From NCBI GenBank assembly GCA_045805265.1, contig JBJMLO010000024.1:186001-250000 (forward strand): a DNA stretch of 64,000 bases. The letters run 5' to 3'. Positions 25,323 to 33,045 of the stretch are shown piece after piece. The stretch comes from JBJMLO01 sp045805265 (lineage in GTDB: Bacteria > Actinomycetota > UBA4738 > JACQTL01). Numbering within the stretch: position 1 is the first letter of the stretch; every line of letters begins with the position of its first letter. Below the pieces are notes generated by a model. The model had not been told where the DNA came from, did not search any database, and saw only the letters and a program-made list of their open reading frames with translations. The position numbers and the translations under genes are program-made.

Positions 25323-26468
25323 TCATGCCCTCCCGCTCGTCGCGCGGGCCGGCCGCGCGTGGATCGGACCCGAACGGTCACGGAGCGGGCCGCCCGGCCC
25401 CCCACGCTTCACGGCCAGGATCTCCCCCGTGATGGCCGCGGCGATCTCCTCCGGCCCCTCGGCGCCGAGGTCGAGCCCGGCCGGCCCGTGGATGCGTCCG
25501 AGGTCAGAGTCGGCCACCTCGACGCCCTCCTCCCGCAGCTCGTCGAGCAGCCGCTTCGTCCGGGCGCCCGGGCCGAGCATCGCGATGTACCGCGCGTCGG
25601 TCGTCAGCAGCGACCGCAGGTAGTCCTTGTCCCGCAGGAAGTTGTGCGTCATCACCGCCACGAACGTCCGTCCGTCGATCGGCGCGCGGTCGGCCACCTG
25701 GTCGGGGCGCTCCAGCTCGACGAACCGGTCCGCGCCGGGGAACCGCTCCGCATTCAGGAACTGCGGACGGTCGTCGGCGACCACGGGCTGCCATCCGAGC
25801 GTCGCCGCCACGGCCACCAGCGGCACGGCGTCGTGGCCCGCGCCGCAGACCACAAGCCGGAGCGGAGGCTCCAGCACCTCGACGAACGCGCGGACCTCGC
25901 CGGCGTCCGTCGCCAGCGTGCGGACCTCGGACCGCTCGGCGCCGAGGAGCTCCGCCGCGGCGGCCGACGCGGCCGCGTCCACGGCGGTGTCCCCCAGCGA
26001 GCTCTCCGCCGAGCCGTCGGGCCGCACGAGCATCCGGGCTCCCCACTCGACCAACGGAACCGAGGAATCCAGGACCGTGATCATCGCGATGGGCCGCTGC
26101 TCCTCGAGGGCCATGCGGAGCACGCCGGCCGTCTCCGCCGCCTTCTCCGCGGGCTCGACGAACAGGTCGATCGCACCGTTGCAGCCGAGGCCCCACCCCC
26201 ACACGGCCTCGTCGTCCGCGGTCAGGTCGAACGAGACCATCCGCGCGGTGCCCTCGCTCATGACGACCCGGGCCACGTCGGCGACGTCGTTCTCCAGGCA
26301 TCCCCCGGAGATGTTCCCGATCGGCGCGCCGGTCTCGGGGACGAGCAGGCGCGCCCCGGGCCGCCGGTAGGTCGAGCCGCGGACGGCCACGATCGTGGCC
26401 AGGGCCATGCGCTGTCCCTCGGCCCGGAGCCGCTCGATGGCCGCGAGGACGTCGACGATCTCGCTCAT
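25323..26468 (-). CDS. XdhC/CoxF-family molybdenum cofactor maturation protein
   Basis: A 381-residue XdhC/CoxI-type protein. The N-terminal XdhC domain has ATIVAVRGSTYRRPGARLLV and GNISGGCLENDV near residue 50; a Rossmann domain with VVCGAGHDAVPLVAVAATLGW begins near residue 207. The C-terminal IHGPAGLDLGAEGPEEIAAAITGEIL is the family signature. Such proteins bind, insert or sulfurate the Mo-cytosine dinucleotide cofactor of molybdenum hydroxylases; CoxF is the CO dehydrogenase member. It lies in the cox operon between a second XdhC protein fused to a YHS domain (43 nt upstream) and CoxG (4 nt downstream). Confidence 0.88.
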   Translation of the reverse strand: MSEIVDVLAAIERLRAEGQRMALATIVAVRGSTYRRPGARLLVPETGAPIGNISGGCLENDVADVARVVMSEGTARMVSFDLTADDEAVWGWGLGCNGAIDLFVEPAEKAAETAGVLRMALEEQRPIAMITVLDSSVPLVEWGARMLVRPDGSAESSLGDTAVDAAASAAAAELLGAERSEVRTLATDAGEVRAFVEVLEPPLRLVVCGAGHDAVPLVAVAATLGWQPVVADDRPQFLNAERFPGADRFVELERPDQVADRAPIDGRTFVAVMTHNFLRDKDYLRSLLTTDARYIAMLGPGARTKRLLDELREEGVEVADSDLGRIHGPAGLDLGAEGPEEIAAAITGEILAVKRGGPGGPLRDRSGPIHARPARATSGRA

Positions 26469-26511
26469 CCCGTCCTATTCTCCCGCGTCCGCGCGGAACG
26501 TCCCGGCCGGG

Positions 26512-27534
26512 CTACCCGTTCGATGCCGCCACCGCGTACGGGGCCGGATCGGCCTCGAACGTCGCCCGGCACCCCACCGAGCAGAAGTAGTAGGTCCGGC
26601 CCTCGTGGGTTGCGAGGTTTCGCGCCGTCGCGACGTCCACGGTCATCCCGCACACGGGGTCGATCTTCTCGTGCCGGGCCTCGGCCGCGGGATCCCCGAG
26701 GACATGGCCCTCGTGGTCCTCGCGATGCCCGGAGCGGATCCCCTGCTCGATCTCGCCGGCCGCTCGCTCCTTGACGATCTCGGCGAGGATCGCGACGGCG
26801 ATCTCCTCGTGGGACACGGCCCCGAGGTCCAGCCCGGCCGGTGCGTGCACCCGTGCCAGCGCCTCCTCGGGAACGCCGCGGTCGCGGAGATACCCGATGA
26901 CCGACTCGGCCCGTTTCCGCGACGCGACCAGCGCGACGTAGGCGTGCTGCTGCTCCAGCGCCCGCTGCAGCGCGTCCTCGTCGTAGTGGCCCTGGGTCGC
27001 CACCACGACGAACGATCGCGGCCCGGCCCCGGCCGCGGGCAGGTCGAGCGACGTCACGACGCGGTCGGCGGACGGATGTGCGCGCTCGGAGCCCCCGTCG
27101 TCGACCACGACGGCCTCCCACCCGAGCGCCTTCGCCAGCCCGGCCAGGGTGTCCACCGCGGGGGAGCGCCCGATCACGACCAGATGGGGCTTCGGGAGCA
27201 CGGGTTCCACGTAGACCTCCAGCGCCCCCTCGCTTTGGCAGGCGATGGGGACGCGCACCACGCCCTGCCGCCGGTACTCGGCCAGCTCCTCGGGCGTCCC
27301 CAGGAACAGCAGCCTCGGCGTGCCCTCGGAGATCGCGGTGCGGGCCTCCCGGACGACCGCCGGCTCGGCGCACGCGCCGCCCAGCCACCCGCGGACGGTG
27401 CCGTCCGTCCGGATCACCGCTGTGGAGCCCTCCTTGCCCGACGACGGCGCCCGCCGCCACACGACGGTCGCGAACGCGAACGGCTCCCCGGCGTCGGCCA
27501 GCTGACGGGCGAGCTCCAGCATCTGTCGGTTCAC
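26512..27534 (-). CDS. XdhC-family protein fused to a C-terminal YHS domain
   Basis: A 340-residue fusion. Residues 1-80 are the XdhC/CoxI domain (FAFATVVWRRAPSSGKEGSTAV, GWLGGACAEPAV), about 115-270 the Rossmann-type XdhC C-terminal domain ending HAPAGLDLGAVSHEEIAVAILAE, and about 295-340 a YHS domain (KIDPVCGMTVD, YYFCSVGCRATFE) with the metal-binding cysteines. YHS domains bind Cu or other metals in copper-handling proteins. Form I CO dehydrogenase needs a Cu-S-Mo centre, so this fusion is an attractive candidate for copper delivery, which is inference. The GTG start overlaps the coxL stop as GTGA, so the two genes are coupled. Confidence 0.85.
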   Translation of the reverse strand: MNRQMLELARQLADAGEPFAFATVVWRRAPSSGKEGSTAVIRTDGTVRGWLGGACAEPAVVREARTAISEGTPRLLFLGTPEELAEYRRQGVVRVPIACQSEGALEVYVEPVLPKPHLVVIGRSPAVDTLAGLAKALGWEAVVVDDGGSERAHPSADRVVTSLDLPAAGAGPRSFVVVATQGHYDEDALQRALEQQHAYVALVASRKRAESVIGYLRDRGVPEEALARVHAPAGLDLGAVSHEEIAVAILAEIVKERAAGEIEQGIRSGHREDHEGHVLGDPAAEARHEKIDPVCGMTVDVATARNLATHEGRTYYFCSVGCRATFEADPAPYAVAASNG

Positions 27535-29999
27535 GTGGTGGGGGTGCCTCCGACCTGGCCCGGTCCCTCGGCGCCGGAGCTTCCCGGCACGCCGCCGCTC
27601 CGGTCGTGCGAGACGACGTCCGGCCCCCCGGCCTGCTCGAGCGCCTGCTCTGTCGCCGGCGCCCCCTTCGCGGCACGGATGGCCTCCCACACCTTCGCGG
27701 AGGTGACCGGCATGTCGATGTTCCGCACGCCGAGGTGCCACAGCGCGTCGATCACCGCGTTCACGAACGCGGCCGGCGAGCCGACGGTGGCCGACTCGCC
27801 GACCCCCTTCGCGCCCAGCGGGTGGTGGGGCGACGGCGTGACGGTCTCGCCCAGCTCGAACCGCGGCGTCTCCCACGCCGTGGGCAGCAGGTAGTCCATG
27901 AAGTTCGACCCGATGCAGTTGCCGTCGTCGTCGAACGTGATGAGCTCCATGGCCGCCATGCCGTACCCCTCGGTCAGCCCGCCGTGGATCTGCCCCTCGA
28001 CGATCATCGGGTTGATCCGCACGCCGCAGTCGTCGACCGCGACCATGCGCAGCACCTTCCACTCGCCGGTGTCGGGGTCCACCTCGACCTCGACCACGTA
28101 GGTCCCGAACGGGAACGTCAGGTTGGGCGGGTCGTAGTAGTACACGCCCTCCAGGCCGGCCTCCATGCCGTCCGGGAAGTTCGTGTACGCGGCGAACGCG
28201 ATGTCCTGGATGGTCTTGGCCTGGTCGGGCGCGCCCTTCACGTGGAACGAATCCGCCTCCCACTCCAGGTCGTCCTCGCTCACTTCCAGCAGGTGCGCGG
28301 CGATCTTCCGGGCCTTCTCCCGGACACGCCGCGCGACCATCGCCGTCGCGGCGCCGCTGACCGGGGTCGACCGGGAGGCGTACGTGCCAAGCCCGTACGG
28401 CGTGTTGTCCGTGTCGCCGTGCATGACCTTGACGTCCTCCGGCTGGATCCCCAGTTCCTCGGCCACGATCTGCGCGAACGTCGTCTCGTGGCCCTGGCCC
28501 TGGGACTGCACGGAGAGCTTCAGGATGGCCTTCCCGGTCGGGTGGACCCGCAGCTCGGCGCCGTCGTTCATCTTCAGCCCGAGAATGTCGTAGTCCTTGT
28601 GCGGCCCGGCGCCGACCACCTCCGTGAACGACGCGAGCCCCACCCCGAGCAGGCGGCCCTCCGCGCGGGCCCTCGCCTGCTCCGCCCGGAAGTCGCCGTA
28701 CCCGGCCTTCTCGAGCGCCAGGTTCATGGCCGCCTGGTAGTCGCCGGAGTCGTACTCGAAGCCGGTCGCGCTCTTGTACGGGAACGCGTCCTTCGGGATG
28801 AAGTTCTTCGTGCGCAGGTCCGCGGGGTCGACGCCAAGCTCGTACGCCGCGTTCTGGACGAGGCGCTCGATCATGTACGAGGCCTCCGTGACCCGGAACG
28901 AGCACCGGTACGCCACACCTCCGGGCGCCTTGTTCGTGTAGTAGCCGTCGGCCGCCACGTGCGCCGCCGGCAGCCGGTACGACCCGGTGACGACGTGGAA
29001 CAGGCCGACCTTGAACTTCGACGGCTGCGCGTCCGCGTGGAACGCGCCCTCATCGGCCTGCAGCGAGACCCGCAGGCCCTTCATGGTCCCGTCCCTGGTG
29101 AGCGCCATCTCGCCGTGCATGTAGAAGTCCCGGGCGAAACCGGTGGAAATGAGGTTCTCCGTCCGGTCCTCGATCCACTTCACCGGCCGGCCGAGGAGGA
29201 GGGACGCCGCGGTCGCCACCACGTATCCGGGGTATACGGGCACCTTGTTCCCGAAGCCCCCGCCGATGTCCGGCGAGAGGATCCGGATGTTCTCCTCGGG
29301 CAGCCCGGTCACCAGCGCGAACACGGTTCGGATCGCGTGCGGCGCCTGGGACGTCATCCAGATCGTCGCCTGGCCGGTTCCCATGTTCACGTCCGCGACG
29401 CAGCCGCAGGTCTCGAGCGGCGAGGGGTGCGAGCGCGGGTAGTGCGTGTCCAGCTGCACCACCACCTCGGCGTCCGCGAACGCCGCGTCGGTCGCGTCCT
29501 TGTCGCCCGACTCCCAGTGGTAGATGTGGTTGGAGTCCTGTCCTTCCTTGTCGGTGCGGATGACCGGCGCGTCGGGAGCCGCCGCCTTCTCCGGATTCGT
29601 CACCGCGCCGAGCGGCTCGTACTCGACGTCGATCAGCTCGAGCGCGTCCTTCGCGACGTAGGCGCTCTCCGCGATGACGGCCGCGACCTCCTGGCCCTGG
29701 AACCGGACCTTGTCGGTCGCCAGCACGGCCTGCGTGTCGCCGGACAGCGTGGGCATCCACGCCAGCTTGTGCGCGGCCATCAGCTCGCCCGTCACCACCA
29801 CGACCACTCCGGGGAGCGCCGACGCCCGAGACGTGTCGATGGACTTGAGCTCGGCGTGCGCGAACGGGCTCCGCAGGATCGCCATGTGCAGCATCCGGGG
29901 GAGCACCACGTCGTCGATGTAGTTCCCCTGTCCCCGGATGAACCGGTCGTCCTCCTTGCGCTTGACGCTGTGTCCGACGCCTCGGATCTCGGTTGCCAT
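27531..29999 (-). CDS. coxL: Aerobic CO dehydrogenase large subunit, form I
   Basis: An 822-residue molybdopterin-binding subunit. The active-site loop AYRCSFR at 363-369 is the diagnostic motif of form I, true CO dehydrogenase; its cysteine (366) holds the copper of the Mo-S-Cu centre. Other family features are GGGFGNK near 247, HTTFAQ-type GQGHETTFAQI near 535, and GAKGVGESATVGSP near the C-terminus with the catalytic glutamate. The enzyme oxidises CO to CO2 in the cytoplasm or at the membrane and feeds electrons to quinone. Gene order M-S-L is canonical. Its ATG overlaps the coxS stop by one base (TGATG). A Pro/Gly-rich tail of about 45 residues follows the domain. Confidence 0.95.
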   Translation of the reverse strand: MATEIRGVGHSVKRKEDDRFIRGQGNYIDDVVLPRMLHMAILRSPFAHAELKSIDTSRASALPGVVVVVTGELMAAHKLAWMPTLSGDTQAVLATDKVRFQGQEVAAVIAESAYVAKDALELIDVEYEPLGAVTNPEKAAAPDAPVIRTDKEGQDSNHIYHWESGDKDATDAAFADAEVVVQLDTHYPRSHPSPLETCGCVADVNMGTGQATIWMTSQAPHAIRTVFALVTGLPEENIRILSPDIGGGFGNKVPVYPGYVVATAASLLLGRPVKWIEDRTENLISTGFARDFYMHGEMALTRDGTMKGLRVSLQADEGAFHADAQPSKFKVGLFHVVTGSYRLPAAHVAADGYYTNKAPGGVAYRCSFRVTEASYMIERLVQNAAYELGVDPADLRTKNFIPKDAFPYKSATGFEYDSGDYQAAMNLALEKAGYGDFRAEQARARAEGRLLGVGLASFTEVVGAGPHKDYDILGLKMNDGAELRVHPTGKAILKLSVQSQGQGHETTFAQIVAEELGIQPEDVKVMHGDTDNTPYGLGTYASRSTPVSGAATAMVARRVREKARKIAAHLLEVSEDDLEWEADSFHVKGAPDQAKTIQDIAFAAYTNFPDGMEAGLEGVYYYDPPNLTFPFGTYVVEVEVDPDTGEWKVLRMVAVDDCGVRINPMIVEGQIHGGLTEGYGMAAMELITFDDDGNCIGSNFMDYLLPTAWETPRFELGETVTPSPHHPLGAKGVGESATVGSPAAFVNAVIDALWHLGVRNIDMPVTSAKVWEAIRAAKGAPATEQALEQAGGPDVVSHDRSGGVPGSSGAEGPGQVGGTPTT

Positions 30000-30604
30000 C
30001 ACTCGTCTCCCGTCGGTCCGCTCGGTGCCGCCGTCGAGACGCCCTCGTCGGCGATGTCGGAAGCCGGCACCGAGTCTTCCGGGCCGAACCCGGATTCGTC
30101 GGCCGTGCTGTCGGGGCTGATCGGGGAGGCGCCGTCGCCGTTCCCCGCGTTCTTGTGGGCCGCCCACTGGATGGCCTTCACGATGTTCATGTAGCCGGTG
30201 CATCGGCAGATGTTCCCGCTGATGGCCCACCGGATGTCGTCCTCGGACGGGTCGGGGTTCTCCGCCAGGAGGTGCTTGGCGACGAGCATCATCCCCGGGG
30301 TGCAGAAGCCGCACTGCAGGCCGTGCTCCTCCTTGAACCCCTCCTGGATCGGGTCGAGCCCGTCGGCGCCGATCATGCCCTCGACCGTCGTGACCTCGCG
30401 GCCGTCGGCCTGCACGCCGAAGACGGTGCAGGACTTCACCGGCGTCCCGTCCAACAGCACGGTGCACGCGCCGCACGAGGTCGTGTCGCACCCGATGTGG
30501 GTTCCCGTCAGGCCGAGCTCCTCGCGGATCAGGTGGACGAGGAGCGTCCGCGACTCGACGTCGGCCGAACGCTCCGTTCCGTTGAGATTGACCGTGATCT
30601 CCAT
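29999..30604 (-). CDS. coxS: Aerobic CO dehydrogenase small (2x[2Fe-2S]) subunit, form I operon
   Basis: A 201-residue iron-sulfur subunit. The plant-type ferredoxin cluster is bound by C39, C44, C47 and C59; the second cluster uses CGFC (98-101) and CRC (133-135) in the helical domain. It passes electrons from the Mo site to the FAD of CoxM. Normal CoxS proteins end near residue 155-165; here an acidic Ser/Asp/Glu/Pro-rich extension of about 45 residues follows, which the second CoxS in this window lacks. The start ATG is 13 nt after coxM, and the stop overlaps the coxL start by one base. Confidence 0.94.
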   Translation of the reverse strand: MEITVNLNGTERSADVESRTLLVHLIREELGLTGTHIGCDTTSCGACTVLLDGTPVKSCTVFGVQADGREVTTVEGMIGADGLDPIQEGFKEEHGLQCGFCTPGMMLVAKHLLAENPDPSEDDIRWAISGNICRCTGYMNIVKAIQWAAHKNAGNGDGASPISPDSTADESGFGPEDSVPASDIADEGVSTAAPSGPTGDE

Positions 30605-30617
30605 GTGGTGTGCCCCC

Positions 30618-31487
30618 CTACAGGCTGCGAGCCGACTCGAGGGCCCGGGCCAGGCCGCGGCGGACGTAGACCTCGACGATGTGGCGCTTGTACTCGGCCG
30701 AGCCCCGGACGTCCGACACCGGGTCGGATGCCGCGGCGGCGAGCCTGCCGGCCTCCGCGAAGGCCTCGTCGGTCGGCTCGGCGCCGGCCAGGCTCTGCGC
30801 GGCCTCCGTCGCCTCAATGTTCTTGGGGCCGACCGCGGTGAGCGCGATGCCGGCCCGCTCGATGTGGCCGTTCGCCAGCTGCAGGTGCACGCCCACCGCC
30901 ACGGTCGCGAAGTCGCCGACCTTTCGTTCCATCTTCAAGTAGGCGCCGCCGCTGCGGGCCGCCGGCTGCGGCACCCGAACCTCGGTGAGGATCTCGTCGG
31001 GCTCGAGGGCCGTGGTGAACGTGTCCTGGAGGAACTCGCCGATGGGCAGCTGTCGCTCGCCGCCCGAGGACCGGACCACGACCGTGGCGCCCAGGGCGAG
31101 CATCACCGATCCCCAGTCACCGGCTGGGTCGGCGTGGGCGAGCGACCCGCCGATCGTCCCGAGGTTCCGCACGATCGGGTCGGAGATCATCGGCGCCGCC
31201 TGCGCCATCACTGGGTACCGCGCTTTCAGCAGGTCGGGGTGCTCGAGCTTCGTGTGGCGGGTCATGGCCCCGATCCGGAGGAATCCGTCGGCCTCCTGGA
31301 GCCCGTCCAGCCCCGGCACGCGGTTGATGTCGATCAGATGCTCCGGCGCGGCGAACCGGAGCTTCATCAGGGGGATCAGGCTCTGCCCCCCCGCCAGCAC
31401 CTTGCCGTCGTCGGCGTGCGCCGAGAGCAGCGACAGCGCCTCGTCGAGCGACGACGGACGGTGATACTCGAACGCAGCGGGAAGCAT
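30618..31487 (-). CDS. coxM: Aerobic CO dehydrogenase medium (FAD) subunit, form I operon
   Basis: A 289-residue FAD-binding subunit. The FAD motifs are VLAGGQSLIPLMKLRF near residue 30 and TIGGSLAHADPAGDW near residue 110, as in Oligotropha CoxM (AGGHSLLP/TIGGN). The C-terminal CO_deh_flav_C domain follows. It is the first gene of the coxMSL operon and has a strong ribosome site (GGAGG 7 nt before the ATG). Transcription probably starts about 177 nt upstream from a TTGACC/GACAAT promoter. Confidence 0.93.
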   Translation of the reverse strand: MLPAAFEYHRPSSLDEALSLLSAHADDGKVLAGGQSLIPLMKLRFAAPEHLIDINRVPGLDGLQEADGFLRIGAMTRHTKLEHPDLLKARYPVMAQAAPMISDPIVRNLGTIGGSLAHADPAGDWGSVMLALGATVVVRSSGGERQLPIGEFLQDTFTTALEPDEILTEVRVPQPAARSGGAYLKMERKVGDFATVAVGVHLQLANGHIERAGIALTAVGPKNIEATEAAQSLAGAEPTDEAFAEAGRLAAAASDPVSDVRGSAEYKRHIVEVYVRRGLARALESARSL

Positions 31488-31670
31488 TCAGTCCTCCTTC
31501 ACTGCATCGCCGGTGGAACTGGAGGCCAGGGGTCGGGGTCCGCGGCGACAAGCGCAAGGACTACGTTCGCCCGCGCGCTCGGGACTGCGCGAACGCGATG
31601 CGTGTGGCCGCGCCAGCGTGCCTTCACCCCCCGGCTCGTCGACCGCCGCGGCGCGGCGGTCCGAACCGGG

Positions 31671-31700
31671 ATTGTCACGCTCGAACCGTTGACCGGTCAA
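31671..31700 (-). promoter_or_regulatory. Probable coxMSL promoter with palindrome over the -35
   Basis: On the minus strand TTGACC (31700-31695) and GACAAT (31676-31671) are separated by 18 bp, a good sigma-70-type promoter. The -35 is half of a perfect 12-bp palindrome, TTGACCGGTCAA (31689-31700), a plausible regulator site. The leader to coxM would be about 177 nt and contains an inverted repeat CGTTCGC/GCGAACG (31564-31595). Confidence 0.5.
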
Positions 31701-31727
31701 CTGCTGACGATGTCTTCTTGGGTGAGA

Positions 31728-31760
31728 CATCATGATGCTGTCCTGCTAGGCTTCATGATG
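31728..31760 (+). promoter_or_regulatory. vapBC promoter flanked by repeated CATGATG operator half-sites
   Basis: CATCATGATG (31728-31737) and CTTCATGATG (31751-31760) repeat the palindromic core TCATGA on either side of a TAGGCT -10 (31747-31752). The -10 ends 7 nt before the GTG of vapB, so the mRNA should be leaderless. Paired palindromes around the promoter fit the usual VapBC autorepression. Confidence 0.55.
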
Positions 31761-32005
31761 TGAGCAAGCGGACGACCCTCACGATCGAGGACGACGTGAT
31801 GTCCCGGCTGACGGCGGAGGCCAGGCGAAGCGGCAAGCCGTTCAAGACGGTCGTGAACGAGGCCCTGCGCCGCGGGCTCGACGGTCGGCCCACCCAGCGG
31901 GAGCGATTTCGGGTGGTCCCAAGGGATCTCGGACTTCGGCCGGACTTCGACCTCGACGACATCAACGGTCTCATCGAGCGGATCGAAGGCCCTGAGCATC
32001 GTTGA
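31760..32005 (+). CDS. vapB: VapB-type antitoxin
   Basis: An 81-residue antitoxin. The N-terminal ribbon-helix-helix is visible (KRTTLTIEDDVMSRLTAEARRSGKPFKTVVNEALRRGL-type pattern with TLTIED and FKTVVNEALR), and the C-terminal part (RPDFDLDDINGLIERIEG) is the toxin-binding segment. It starts with GTG immediately at the second operator repeat. The toxin gene begins inside the stop region with a 4-nt overlap (TTGA), the normal antitoxin-toxin arrangement. It sits between two oppositely oriented molybdenum-hydroxylase operons. Confidence 0.87.
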   Translation: MSKRTTLTIEDDVMSRLTAEARRSGKPFKTVVNEALRRGLDGRPTQRERFRVVPRDLGLRPDFDLDDINGLIERIEGPEHR

Positions 32006-32433
32006 TCCTCGTCGACGCCAACCTTCTCCTGTACGCATACAACTCGAGGAGCCCTCAGCACGATGCCGCCCGGGAGTGGCTCGAGGACGTCCTGAGCGGG
32101 GAGGAGGAGGTCGGGTTCGCGTTGGTCACGCTGCTTGCCTTCTTGCGTCTCGCAACGAGTCAAACCCTGCTCCGAACCCCGTTCACGCCGGCGGAAGCCA
32201 TCGCCGTCGTCCGAGCGTGGCTCGCATCGCCGAACGCCCGGTTGATCGGGCCCACCGAGTTCCACTGGTCGACGCTCGATGAGGTGTGCCGAACGGGTCA
32301 GGCCCGGGGTCCGCTCCTGATGGACGCGCACCTCGCGGCGTTGGCATTGGAGCACGGGGCGACGCTCTGCACCACGGATCGCGATTTCGCCCGTTTCCCG
32401 CGGCTCCGGGTGGTCGACCCCATCGCCGACTGA
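32002..32433 (+). CDS. vapC: VapC-type PIN-domain ribonuclease toxin
   Basis: A 143-residue PIN-domain protein. The metal-binding acids are D5 (MILVDAN), D108 (LLMDAH), D126 and D128 (TTDRDFARF). The LLAFLRLAT segment near residue 44 has the arginine of the family but no glutamate at the usual second acidic position, as in one VapC subfamily. The TTG start overlaps the vapB stop as TTGA, so translation is coupled. VapC toxins cleave tRNA or rRNA when freed from VapB. Confidence 0.9.
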   Translation: MILVDANLLLYAYNSRSPQHDAAREWLEDVLSGEEEVGFALVTLLAFLRLATSQTLLRTPFTPAEAIAVVRAWLASPNARLIGPTEFHWSTLDEVCRTGQARGPLLMDAHLAALALEHGATLCTTDRDFARFPRLRVVDPIAD

Positions 32434-32540
32434 ACGGCGCCGGGTCCTGAGAAGGACCGTCGTGGGGGCCTCGATTTCCGTCTTCGGGCGTGGGGGCATA
32501 CGATCGGCGTTCCCCATCGGGTGAGGGAAAGGAGGCGCCG

Positions 32541-33032
32541 GTGACACGCGTCGCGGTCACGGTGAACGGTTCCCCCCGGGAAGCGGACGTCGAGCCCCGC
32601 ACGCTGCTCGTCTACTTCCTGCGCGATCAGCTCGGATTGACTGGAACGAACGTCGGGTGCGACACCTCGTCGTGCGGGTCCTGCACGGTGCTGCTCGACG
32701 GCGAGTCGGTGAAGTCCTGCACCCTGCTTGCCCTGCAGGCCGAGGGGCGGGAGATCACGACCATCGAGGGTCTCGCCTCGAACGGTGAGCTCCATCCATT
32801 GCAGGAGGCCTTCCACCGGCACCACGGCCTGCAGTGCGGGTACTGCACGCCGGGCATGATCATGGCCGCCGCCGGGCTCATCGCGGAGGCCGGCGGGCCG
32901 CTCGACGAGCACGCCGTCCGGGACGGCCTCGAGGGCAACCTGTGCCGGTGCACCGGCTACCAGAACATCGTCGCGGCGGTGCTCGCCGCGCAGGAGCAGA
33001 TGTCCGGCGCGCCCGCCGGCGCATCGTCGTAA
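32541..33032 (+). CDS. Molybdenum hydroxylase 2Fe-2S small subunit (CoxS-like, form II cluster)
   Basis: A 163-residue iron-sulfur subunit. Cysteines C40, C45, C48 and C60 bind the ferredoxin-type cluster; CGYC and CRC near 99 and 135 bind the second. Its length is normal for the family. GGAGG lies about 7 nt before the GTG start. It heads a plus-strand operon in the order small-large-medium, the order typical of form II cox genes, and is 108 bp after vapC. Its partner large subunit follows after 13 nt. Confidence 0.92.
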   Translation: MTRVAVTVNGSPREADVEPRTLLVYFLRDQLGLTGTNVGCDTSSCGSCTVLLDGESVKSCTLLALQAEGREITTIEGLASNGELHPLQEAFHRHHGLQCGYCTPGMIMAAAGLIAEAGGPLDEHAVRDGLEGNLCRCTGYQNIVAAVLAAQEQMSGAPAGASS

Positions 33033-33045
33033 CCGAGGAGGACCA

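Noticed and set aside
31488..31759. Riboswitch or small RNA in the coxM leader
   Set aside because: No known riboswitch core was recognised; only one loose inverted repeat is present.
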